In this document: positions 3,997 through 12,495 of the stretch, piece by piece | Position numbering within the stretch: position 1 is the stretch's first letter | Layout: every line of letters begins with the position of its first letter | DNA from: Moraxella lacunata | Lineage (GTDB): Bacteria; Pseudomonadota; Gammaproteobacteria; Pseudomonadales; Moraxellaceae | Length of the DNA stretch: 17,627 nucleotides | Assembly: GCF_002027545.1 (NCBI RefSeq) | Contig: NZ_MXAN01000101.1 | Span: forward strand, 1 to 17,627 | Reading direction: 5' to 3' | The notes under the pieces: generated by a model | Seen by the model: only the letters and a program-made list of their open reading frames with translations | Databases searched by the model: none | What the model was told of the DNA's origin: nothing | Program-made: the position numbers and the translations under genes

Positions 3997-6900
3997 CTAA
4001 AACTTCCAACGATAAATCACATCAACCATGTTTTCAGCGGCAGATGTCGCCTGTACATAGACACGGCGGGTCAGCTGATATCGCATGGACAGTTCAGTCT
4101 CGGCATTAAATACGCCCACACCATAGCGGATATATAGGTCAGGCGTGATGTAGCCTGTAACATTAACATGCGTGTCGCTTGAATTACCTGACGCGTCCAC
4201 CGTCAAGCTCTCAAAACCCAACGCACTGCCGATTTGGTTGGTAAGTCCACGTGTGCCTGACAAACCAAGGTTTAACCCTGCCGCCGCTAAGTTATTGGTG
4301 ACCTGCGAGCGAAAACCTTGTTCGGAGATTTGACTGTCTGCCGATGGTGACAGTCGCCCTGTGATGATGGCGTTCATCGCTTGTTGTTCGGACAGCCCTG
4401 CGTTATTAAACACGCTAATATCTGGAGCATTTGCCGTGCCTTTGATGCGTACACCCACCGTTTGTCCTTCTATCTCTTTTTCAGCTTCGATAGATAGACG
4501 GGGGTTTAGCATATCGCCATTAAAGCGAATTTGGGCATAGTTGAGTTCGAGATTTTGCCCAATACCATCAATCTTGGTGCGTTCAGACACCTGTATCACG
4601 CCCCGGGCTTGGGTTTTTCCCTGTCCGCTTTGGGTCAGGTGCAACGCCCCTGCCAGTGGGAGTTTAGCACCAAAACCACGGAATGTCACATCATCGCCCA
4701 AATCCAGTCCGATGTCAGCATTAATACTCCATGGGGCGGACACTGCCAGCACCTGTGCGACATTGCCCGACAGGCGACGGTCAAGCACCGACACATCAGG
4801 CGACTGAACCACGACATCGCCCTGTGCTTCGGGCGGGCGAATGGTCGCTGATGGTATGACCACCACGCCTTTGATGTCCACATAGCGAGATAAGGGCTTG
4901 ACCACCACTTCAAGGTCGGGACTGACCTGTGCCACGACCATGGGGGGCGAGCTGATGGTCAAATCATCGGCGGAGAGATTTACTTTGGCTTGGAGTTCCT
5001 GTTGCCAATCTACCTGCCCCGTCAGCACGCCCTGCCCCTGCCCACCAACAAAATCACCTGTCAGTGTCGCTTGCGTGCCTGATACCTGAGCTGATAGGTT
5101 GATGTTTGTCAAATCCAAAGGCACATCCATGACCGCCAAATGCCCATCCGTCAGCTCAGCATTACCATAGAACAAGGGGCGAGACAGCGTACCGCCCACA
5201 CCACCTTGGAGCGTAACGTTGCCCGATAGGGCTTTTAGGCTTGGCAAAAATGGACGCACCACCGCCAAATTAATGTCATTAACCACCACCGCCCCCGAGA
5301 TGGGCTTGTCATCGGCGAATGGATTCATCAGCACATCAGCATAGCCTTCGCCTATCGTCCCTGCCACATCGGTGCGTAGTTTTAGCCCTGTGGGCGTACT
5401 TTGGGCGATGACCGAGATACGCTCATAGGGCATTTCCACATAGCCTGTATCATCGCCATACAGTCCCAGTCGTCCATTATCCGAATATAGTACAGCATTA
5501 ATTTGGGGGTTGGCATTGCCTTTTTTATGACTGATTTTGGCTTTGCCATTTAACTTAGAATGCCAAAAGATATCACTGGGCATGGCAGGCGAGAGTACGG
5601 ACGTATCAAGGTCTTGGATGACCAAATCCGCTTTGATTTCATTGGGGGTATAGACCAGCGTGTCTTGTAGGCACAGCGACCCTGTACCGCCTGCACGGGT
5701 TTTACTTGTCTGCCAGCAGTGCGGGGCGATTTGTAAGCTCTTATCTAGTCCTATCTTAAACTCGGTCGGCTGTCTTTGTGATAACAGCCCAAAGCGGGTC
5801 TCCATCCGCCCTTCGCCCAGTACGCCTTGGTAAGTCTTGGTTTGACTGTTAAAACCGCCCACCACTTTGGCACGTGCCTCCACCTGAGCATTTTTGGTCG
5901 TCAGTGCCAACTCGTGCTTATCCTGCGTGCCTTTAAAATCAAGCCGTGCCGACTTCACTACCCGTCCCATGGCGATGATGTCTGACACCTCAACTAATAG
6001 CTGACTGGGGGCATTGCCCAGATTGACAATCTTACCCACCAAGCTCGCCTTTTGGACAATGACATCCGCTGTACGCACGTCATTGGCATTTAAATCCACA
6101 TAAATGGTCGGTAACTCGGTGCGATTATCCACCAAAATCACACCGCCTTTTATCGCCCCCCGAGCACTCGGAGTGAGCTGACTTAGGTCGGTAAGATTAA
6201 GTGCTGTGGTGAGATTTTGCTCATTGCCATGCATGCTTGCGACATTATCGCCCATGCGAACTTGGACTTTCTCGGCATTTAGCTTACGGATGATTTGGCG
6301 GGTTTGTCTGGTGTTTTGTTCCAACTGACGCTGAAAATCGGTAATGCTTTGCAAGTCAAAACTCTCAGGACTGGTTTTTAGACTGCCAATATATCCACCC
6401 AAATCATCAGGCAAATCAAACTCCCCCGACAGCGACCCTGTGGCAGTCACATCCTGCCCTCGCATGACACCTGTCAGAGCCAAGCCATCAATGGCGATAC
6501 GCTGAATGTCCTTACCCCACCGCCCTGTCGTGGTAAAGCCCCCTGTCAGCTCGCTGTCCATGTCACGCACAAAGCGACCGATGTTCAAGGCATTCATTTT
6601 CGCCGTCAAATCCCACGCCATCTGCCCGATATCCACCGTCCCTGACGCTGACAGCTCACCTGCCTCCCCTGTATGCTCCAAGCGATGTACCACAAAGCGG
6701 TCATTCGCTCCGCTAACATCTACCATCAGCTGACCGTCTGGCACGTCATCATGAGCGACTTGACCGTCAAATTTGGCGGTAAGTTTGCCCAGTTTACCAT
6801 CTTGATAACTGCCTGTGCTACTCATGTCGCCTGTGATAACAGCAAGCAAGCTCGTATTATCCACCACAGTAGACGTGTCTATCTCATCAAGTCGAGCCTT

Positions 6901-9078
6901 GATGTCCCAACCAATGCCTTGGTCGAGCGTCAACACCCCCGAACCTGACAGCCCGCCTTTGGGCGTGCGATAGTCTAGGGTGTTGATGTTCATCTTATCT
7001 AAGTTGCCATAAACCCCAAGCACAATATCGCCCGTGCCAACCTTGGGCAGTAGACTCTGACCAAATCTGCCCTTAAAATCGGCGGTAAAATGACTAACGT
7101 CCGCACCTGCCATCTGCACCAACGCCTTGCCCTCGCCTGATAGAGTCATGGTGCTGTCATCAGCAAGGGTCGCTGTCAAGTCCGAGCGAATGATGTTAAT
7201 CTCATGCGACTGTCTTGTATGATTTGGCTCTTTGGGCGAGCTTGTGGTATTTGTCTTTGCCTTGGTATTTTGCCCATCTTCACGCATTCGCCCTGTGGCT
7301 AGGATGGTGCCTTTGATGAGTGAAAATGGGGTCTTATCAGGGATGTCAAAATACGCATTGGGCATAAAGCCATCGGTCGCCAAATCAAACTGCCAAGCCA
7401 ACGGCGTGCTGGTTGTAGCAAGGTCAATCCGCCCTGTCCCCGTCAAGCCCCCAAGCTCGCCTTGATAATGAAAGTCCATCAGATGAATCCGCTCGCCCTT
7501 TTCGATATTGGCACGAATGTCATAATCCCCCACAGGGGCAACCGATAACGCCTTGACGTTTGCCTTGCCCTCAATGTAGGTTCGCCCCTCTTCTAGGCGA
7601 ATGCTTGCCGTGCCGTGTGGGCTATTGATGTTATCAATGTTTGGCACGCCTGTTCGCACCAAGTTTTGCCAATCGGCATGAATCCGCCACGGGGCGTTAG
7701 GGCTGTCTTGGCTTTGGGCGAGCGTTGCCTGCACTCGCTCGCCATCTTTTTGGGCTAGGTCAAATGCCAAGCGAGTCTCATTGGTCGCCTTGTCCAGATA
7801 AAAATATTGAAAACTCAAAGCCCCATCTAGCACCATCGGCAGATACGCCTGATAGTCGGTGTATTCAACAGGCATGAACTCACGCACTCGCACGCCATCG
7901 CCACGCACCGTCACATCCATCATGAACTCATCTGACCACTCCATGTTGCCATCAGCATGGAGCTGTCCGCTCGGGGTGTCTGCCGTCAGTGTCTCGATGT
8001 CCATGCCACCATCACGCACCACGCCCCGACCATAATACCGACCGGCTGGTATGTCTCTACCTGTCAAGTCGGCATTCATGCGTAGCTCAATGCGTTCAAC
8101 CACGCCATCAGCGGTAATTATCCCATCTTTTATCGTGATGTTCTGCTCCTCGGCATAGGGCAGAACGGCATGATTGACGTACAGTTTGGCACTAAATGGC
8201 GAGCCGTCATCTAGCCCTTGGGCGACGAACTCACCATGAATGTCGTGTTTGTTGTATTTACTGGTGACTTTGCCGTGCGTGCGTTTGAGCGTGCCTTTGG
8301 CGGTGGCGTGTAGCGTGTCAAAATACGCCTTATCCAAGGCGGACACCTTAACATCCGCCGTGGCGGAGAGCGGATAGTCGCCTGTCAGACGAATCTCGCC
8401 ATTGACATTACTCACGCTCACGTCATGATTAAAGTCAAGACTCCCGCCTTTGATATGCACATCCGTCCCTACCCATTTGCCATCTGTCAAAGCAATGTCG
8501 TACAGATAAATGGCGTCTTTATAACCGCCCGTGCCATCACTTTGGATATAACTGACTGTGCTTGCGGTCGTGTTTTGTAGGCGTAGGCTAACGGGCAAAT
8601 CAATGGTCGCATAATCAAACGGCTCGCCTGTGGGCGGTTTGTGGTTGATGATGTCAAGCTTATCAATGCTCGCTTCTGCCAAATGTACTTGACGGGCAAA
8701 GACCGCTCGCCAGCCCAATTTAACATAGGCTTGATTGACCTTTATTTCCATGTCTTCGCCTTGGGCGATGATGACATCATTCACCCACACACCCCCACGC
8801 AAACTGCCTTTGCCATAGGACAGCTTGGTGCCAGTCTCGGTTGCGATTTTTTCTAAAACAAATTTGGTGCCAGTCTCGGTGCTAATGGCATAAAACAGCA
8901 ATGCAAAAATCAGCATAAGCACGATGACAATGGCGACAAACAGCCGAATGAGATACACCTGCCATTTGGGTTTTGGCGGTGTGTGTGATGGGTCTGTACC
9001 CAACTGATGAGGCAAATCCGTCCCTGCCTTATCATCAGGCGTGGCATTTTTAGGGTCGGTGGGCTTGTGGTCAGTCAT
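3997..9078 (-). CDS. tamB: TamB, translocation and assembly module inner-membrane subunit
   Basis: TamB spans from the inner membrane across the periplasm towards TamA and belongs to the AsmA-like, bridge-forming proteins implicated in outer-membrane protein assembly and phospholipid transport. The 1693-residue product has a ~38-residue polar, proline-rich cytoplasmic start, one membrane anchor (about 41-65, VYLIRLFVAIVIVLMLIFAL) and a very long β-rich periplasmic body of repeated amphipathic strands. The C-terminal TamB/DUF490 domain includes IEGQTVGVRIKGTANAPDISV, LSEQQAMNAIITGR and the end VDVIYRWKF. A CW...SLCL cysteine pair in the middle could be disulfide-linked. E. coli TamB has about 1259 residues, so this is enlarged. 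A polar insert (KTNTTSSPKEPNHTRQSHE) lies near residue 620. The ATG at 9078 has no clear ribosome binding site. It lies downstream of tamA in the same direction. Confidence 0.93.
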   Translation of the reverse strand: MTDHKPTDPKNATPDDKAGTDLPHQLGTDPSHTPPKPKWQVYLIRLFVAIVIVLMLIFALLFYAISTETGTKFVLEKIATETGTKLSYGKGSLRGGVWVNDVIIAQGEDMEIKVNQAYVKLGWRAVFARQVHLAEASIDKLDIINHKPPTGEPFDYATIDLPVSLRLQNTTASTVSYIQSDGTGGYKDAIYLYDIALTDGKWVGTDVHIKGGSLDFNHDVSVSNVNGEIRLTGDYPLSATADVKVSALDKAYFDTLHATAKGTLKRTHGKVTSKYNKHDIHGEFVAQGLDDGSPFSAKLYVNHAVLPYAEEQNITIKDGIITADGVVERIELRMNADLTGRDIPAGRYYGRGVVRDGGMDIETLTADTPSGQLHADGNMEWSDEFMMDVTVRGDGVRVREFMPVEYTDYQAYLPMVLDGALSFQYFYLDKATNETRLAFDLAQKDGERVQATLAQSQDSPNAPWRIHADWQNLVRTGVPNIDNINSPHGTASIRLEEGRTYIEGKANVKALSVAPVGDYDIRANIEKGERIHLMDFHYQGELGGLTGTGRIDLATTSTPLAWQFDLATDGFMPNAYFDIPDKTPFSLIKGTILATGRMREDGQNTKAKTNTTSSPKEPNHTRQSHEINIIRSDLTATLADDSTMTLSGEGKALVQMAGADVSHFTADFKGRFGQSLLPKVGTGDIVLGVYGNLDKMNINTLDYRTPKGGLSGSGVLTLDQGIGWDIKARLDEIDTSTVVDNTSLLAVITGDMSSTGSYQDGKLGKLTAKFDGQVAHDDVPDGQLMVDVSGANDRFVVHRLEHTGEAGELSASGTVDIGQMAWDLTAKMNALNIGRFVRDMDSELTGGFTTTGRWGKDIQRIAIDGLALTGVMRGQDVTATGSLSGEFDLPDDLGGYIGSLKTSPESFDLQSITDFQRQLEQNTRQTRQIIRKLNAEKVQVRMGDNVASMHGNEQNLTTALNLTDLSQLTPSARGAIKGGVILVDNRTELPTIYVDLNANDVRTADVIVQKASLVGKIVNLGNAPSQLLVEVSDIIAMGRVVKSARLDFKGTQDKHELALTTKNAQVEARAKVVGGFNSQTKTYQGVLGEGRMETRFGLLSQRQPTEFKIGLDKSLQIAPHCWQTSKTRAGGTGSLCLQDTLVYTPNEIKADLVIQDLDTSVLSPAMPSDIFWHSKLNGKAKISHKKGNANPQINAVLYSDNGRLGLYGDDTGYVEMPYERISVIAQSTPTGLKLRTDVAGTIGEGYADVLMNPFADDKPISGAVVVNDINLAVVRPFLPSLKALSGNVTLQGGVGGTLSRPLFYGNAELTDGHLAVMDVPLDLTNINLSAQVSGTQATLTGDFVGGQGQGVLTGQVDWQQELQAKVNLSADDLTISSPPMVVAQVSPDLEVVVKPLSRYVDIKGVVVIPSATIRPPEAQGDVVVQSPDVSVLDRRLSGNVAQVLAVSAPWSINADIGLDLGDDVTFRGFGAKLPLAGALHLTQSGQGKTQARGVIQVSERTKIDGIGQNLELNYAQIRFNGDMLNPRLSIEAEKEIEGQTVGVRIKGTANAPDISVFNNAGLSEQQAMNAIITGRLSPSADSQISEQGFRSQVTNNLAAAGLNLGLSGTRGLTNQIGSALGFESLTVDASGNSSDTHVNVTGYITPDLYIRYGVGVFNAETELSMRYQLTRRVYVQATSAAENMVDVIYRWKF
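8825..8880 (-). repeat. 17-bp direct repeat inside tamB (39-bp period)
   Basis: TTGGTGCCAGTCTCGGT occurs at 8825-8841 and 8864-8880. It encodes the duplicated residues TETGTK at 67-72 and 80-85, just after the membrane anchor. The 39-bp period equals 13 codons, so the frame is kept. It looks like a small tandem duplication. Confidence 0.75.
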
Positions 9079-9465
9079 GGCAAACAGTGGTCGTTAGGCG
9101 ATAAAAATTATCATAAAAAATGATGCATTAAACCATAATTTGAGCAATTTTTCAATAAATCTCTTTCCAAACTAAAAATAAACCTTTATAAGTATTGGGG
9201 TTGAAGTTTTTAAAAATCCACAAAAATCGGGGTTTGGAAAGAAGTCTAATGTAAAATCAACGTAAAATCAATCATCATAACAAATAAGAATATATGCCAA
9301 ATTTGAACATACAATAAAAAATTGCTCACTTAAAAATCAATACTTTACAGCTTTATATGGGACAAATTGCAATTTGCCCTTACAAATCCATCCAAAGACA
9401 TCATCCATTTACAATACTCACGAATATTTCAAATGCAAATTTGAACGGACTTATCATTTAAATTT
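9079..9465. other. 387-bp AT-rich spacer between tamA and tamB with nested inverted repeats
   Basis: I see no gene. An outer pair TGAGCAATTTTT (9141-9152) and AAAAATTGCTCA (9317-9328) encloses an inner pair CTTTCCAAAC (9163-9172) and GTTTGGAAAG (9232-9241). A TGTA-GGG type palindrome (9359-9385) lies to the right, and a direct repeat GTAAAATCAA lies near 9251-9274. A weak TATGATAAT-like -10 for tamB is present on the minus strand near 9105-9113. In many bacteria tamA and tamB are nearly contiguous, so this spacer may be where repeats have been inserted. Confidence 0.5.
9359..9385. repeat. TGTA-GGG-type intergenic palindrome
   Basis: GGG-A-CAAATT-GC-AATTTG-CCC (9359-9379) with TTACA beyond it follows the same plan as the cores at 1288-1310 and 3889-3907: GGG/CCC clamp, internal arm, TGTA(G/A) flank. 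Confidence 0.5.
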
Positions 9466-12423
9466 TTAAAAAGGAGCCCCGATAAAGAAGTGCAATTTCA
9501 CCGATTTATCTTTTTCTCCCACGCCCGTTGCCACATCCAGTCGCACCTGTCCTACCGGGGAGGCATAACGCACACCCACGCCTGCTCCAACTTTGGTGTC
9601 ATTTTTAAAATCCTTATCATAGGCATTGCCCACATCGGCAAATACACCCAATCTTAGCCCTTCTAGGACTTCATAGTTATACTCACCGCTTGCTACGGCT
9701 AAGGCTTGACCTCCTGTCAGATAACCTTTATCAGATAAAGGTGATAAGCTGTCATAGTTGTAGCCACGAATGCTTTGGTCGCCACCTGCAAAAAAGCGTA
9801 ATTTATACGGTACAGCATTAAAGTCATCTGCCCACAAATAGCCCAAATTAAGACTGCCAATCAGCTGGTGCTGACGGTCTTTTCCATGGCTGTTATCACC
9901 AAAGCTATACACGCCACTTACCCCCGCTCTTAGTATTGCCATATCGGTATCGGTTAATAAGCCCTGTTTGCCAAGCTCTAATGAGTAGTGCTGACGATAA
10001 CCTTTCATGGGATTTGCCAAATTATCCGCCACCATCTTATTCATGGCATAACCTAGCAGTAGTGCTTGTTGGGTAGGTTTACCATGTTCAAATTGCACTG
10101 GCAGATCCTGCCATGTCTCCCGTGGGGCGTTGGTTTTAAGCTCATCTAAACGATATTTTAGCGAATAGGTAATATTCCAACCATTGTCTTTGACAAGATT
10201 ACGGCTTAATCCTGTCTCTAAGGTTCTGCTGGACAAATCAAAATTCCCCACACCTTGATTAATTCTCTCCTCGTTATAGCCCAGTGATGCTTTGGCTTTA
10301 TCATTTAAGGGGTGACCGATGGGGCGAGTAATGTAAGTATCTACACCTTTTTTGTTTTGTGATATCCGTACATCCGCTCCTGCTTGCATGCCATCACGGT
10401 TGAGTAAATTATGCTCAATCCTTGTGATAAATCTTGTGCCACTGTCTGACCCCCAACCCACACCGATTTGGGCATCTCGGGGCTTGTCCGACATCACAAA
10501 GACATACAGTGGCACTTTTTTGTCTTCATAGACATCCTGCCCACCTTTTCGCCCTGCCAGTACAGGCGATTCTACACCTTCGGGTAGCTCTGGCAGGACA
10601 TCGCTGGACTCATCGGGCAGCATCATCTTAGCCACGCTACTGACCGCATCCGAGATACGCCCTAGGATACTGCGTGACTGCTTACTGCTGTCGGTGACAA
10701 GCAGGCGGTCATCAGGGGCGTTATAGAGTCGCTCGGCTTTTTGTTTGACCAACGCCAGTTTGTCGCTGATAATCTCACTTGTGGTAAAGTCAATCGGGTC
10801 GATGGTCGCCGTCACGCCATCACCCAAATCCACCGTCTGGCTACCATCATCCGTCTCGGCTCGGGCAGTGGTATTTTCAAAATTAATCCCCGTCTCTGGG
10901 GTCTGACTGGGTAGGACTATCTCGGTATTGACCGCATTAAAATAACCCGTGGCAAGTAAGTTATTGCTTAGGTTGCGTGTGGCGGTGCGATTATAGGCAT
11001 CACCCATCTCAAAGGTGACCAGTTTGCGTAGCACTTCGGGCTTGACGGGCAGTTTGTCAGGGTCGGTCGTCAGCTGACCTGTGTTCTTATCCACGGTAAA
11101 AAACACCACATCATCAAAGCGGTATTGCTCGCCTGTATCATAGACCAAGTTCACGTCCGCCACATTATCAGGCAGTATCACGTCCGCAGAGTTGCTAAGC
11201 CATCTACCATCAAAATAACCATGCTCGCCACTGACTTCATCAATGATTGCCTTATTGTCTTCATATTTGCCATGATGAAAGACATCGCCCTGTTTGAGCG
11301 GAGCGTTGTCTTGGGCTTGGACATAGGCAGGGTCATCCGCCCCCAGACCACGCACATCCAGTACCGCATTATCCACAACGACAGGCTCGCCCAAATCATG
11401 CATGACCAGATTTATCTCGCCTGCCCCTGCCCGCTCTATGCTAAAATTTAAATCATAATAACCCACCGCTTGACCTGCGGTGATGACCGTCTGCCTAAGG
11501 CGTGCCACCGACGCCCCAAAGTCTGCCACACTCTCAGCACTAATCTCTTCTAAGGCGGTCACGATGTTGGCAAATGGTTCGGATTTTAGGGTTTTACGGG
11601 CGACTTTGTCGGCATTGTCGGTGGCTTTGGCGTTATTCATACGTCTTGCCATCATCTTAGCTCGCAGGGCTTCAAAGTCATCCAAACTCTCCACCGCCGT
11701 ATTCCAGCCCACACGCTCGCCCCCGTGATAGACATTGACTTTTAGGCGAGTGACCGCTTCTACGCCGTCATTGAACAGGCGGCTGTACAGGCGTTTGATG
11801 AGATTTGGCGGTTTAATCTCATCAACGACGGCATCAGGACGTGGGGGCGGTGTGTTCGCTTCGTATTCGTACTCAGGCAAATAAGCGGTCGGGTCAAGCT
11901 CGCTTTGTGTCTCATCCTGCCCTGCGGTCACACTCTCATAAGTGGGCAATTTGGTAATGGCACTCTCGTCCAGCCCGATGGACGTCTTATCCGTGCCAAG
12001 CGTGGCAATGTCGCCATCTTCAATCTTGGCAAAACCATCTTCATGGCGGGTGTCGGCATGACTGACATCTGCTGTCTCATAAAAGCGGTTGTCCGTACTG
12101 GCATCTTGTAATTTTTTCTCAATCTCTGCCGTGGTCAGCATTTGACTGGCGGACATGTCTCCAAAAAACACATCATCAGGCAGACCATTCGCCAACATCT
12201 CTGTATCGCTCAGCTTGCCATTATTCATTCCATCATTATCTGTCTTGCTTGGCTCGCTATTGTTGGTCTCGCCTGCCATCTCAGACATGGACGCATCAGG
12301 GCTGACTGCGGGCGGTAAGGTCGGCAACTGACCAGCACTCGCAGGCAATGCCCCAACCCCCATCAGGGCATGCAAGCACAAGAGCAGGTGTGTTTTTTTG
12401 TGTACAGATACAACTTTTTTCAT
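9466..12423 (-). CDS. tamA: TamA, outer-membrane Omp85-family assembly factor
   Basis: TamA is the outer-membrane partner of TamB. The 985-residue product has a signal peptide (MKKVVSVHKKTHLLL...ALPASA|G, about 30), a ~180-residue acidic, low-complexity region (31-210) and POTRA-like repeats (about 225-505; for example VTFEMGDAYNRTATRNLSNN and GYFNAVNTEI). A second linker rich in D/E/S/P follows (about 506-635), then the C-terminal 16-strand barrel (about 636-985). The barrel carries the Omp85 L6 motif SIRGYNYDSLSP (Arg886), FADVGNAYD and the terminal phenylalanine of outer-membrane proteins (GAPF). E. coli TamA has about 577 residues, so both linkers are extra. The start at 12423 has no Shine-Dalgarno sequence but lies about 25 bases after a strong promoter start. 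The context with tamB supports the call. Confidence 0.92.
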   Translation of the reverse strand: MKKVVSVHKKTHLLLCLHALMGVGALPASAGQLPTLPPAVSPDASMSEMAGETNNSEPSKTDNDGMNNGKLSDTEMLANGLPDDVFFGDMSASQMLTTAEIEKKLQDASTDNRFYETADVSHADTRHEDGFAKIEDGDIATLGTDKTSIGLDESAITKLPTYESVTAGQDETQSELDPTAYLPEYEYEANTPPPRPDAVVDEIKPPNLIKRLYSRLFNDGVEAVTRLKVNVYHGGERVGWNTAVESLDDFEALRAKMMARRMNNAKATDNADKVARKTLKSEPFANIVTALEEISAESVADFGASVARLRQTVITAGQAVGYYDLNFSIERAGAGEINLVMHDLGEPVVVDNAVLDVRGLGADDPAYVQAQDNAPLKQGDVFHHGKYEDNKAIIDEVSGEHGYFDGRWLSNSADVILPDNVADVNLVYDTGEQYRFDDVVFFTVDKNTGQLTTDPDKLPVKPEVLRKLVTFEMGDAYNRTATRNLSNNLLATGYFNAVNTEIVLPSQTPETGINFENTTARAETDDGSQTVDLGDGVTATIDPIDFTTSEIISDKLALVKQKAERLYNAPDDRLLVTDSSKQSRSILGRISDAVSSVAKMMLPDESSDVLPELPEGVESPVLAGRKGGQDVYEDKKVPLYVFVMSDKPRDAQIGVGWGSDSGTRFITRIEHNLLNRDGMQAGADVRISQNKKGVDTYITRPIGHPLNDKAKASLGYNEERINQGVGNFDLSSRTLETGLSRNLVKDNGWNITYSLKYRLDELKTNAPRETWQDLPVQFEHGKPTQQALLLGYAMNKMVADNLANPMKGYRQHYSLELGKQGLLTDTDMAILRAGVSGVYSFGDNSHGKDRQHQLIGSLNLGYLWADDFNAVPYKLRFFAGGDQSIRGYNYDSLSPLSDKGYLTGGQALAVASGEYNYEVLEGLRLGVFADVGNAYDKDFKNDTKVGAGVGVRYASPVGQVRLDVATGVGEKDKSVKLHFFIGAPF

Positions 12424-12451
12424 GATAAATTTTAAAAATTTTAAAAATCTC

Positions 12452-12460
12452 TGCTATTAT
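12452..12460 (+). promoter_or_regulatory. Extended -10 of the MFS transporter gene
   Basis: TGCTATTAT on the plus strand is an extended -10 about 35 bases before the ATG; the -35 is poor (TTTAAA near 12431). It overlaps the tamA -10, so the two divergent promoters probably compete. Confidence 0.45.
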
Positions 12461-12484
12461 AAACAACAACATTTCTATTATCAA
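12456..12484 (-). promoter_or_regulatory. Sigma-70 promoter of tamA
   Basis: On the minus strand TTGATA (12479-12484) and a perfect TATAAT (12456-12461) are 17 bp apart. The leader would be about 25 bases. It may also drive tamB by read-through. Confidence 0.75.
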
Positions 12485-12495
12485 CACAAAGCATC

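Noticed and set aside
4531..8856. Many open frames on both strands within tamB
   Set aside because: They overlap a continuous 1693-codon gene with family features and show no motifs or ribosome sites of their own.
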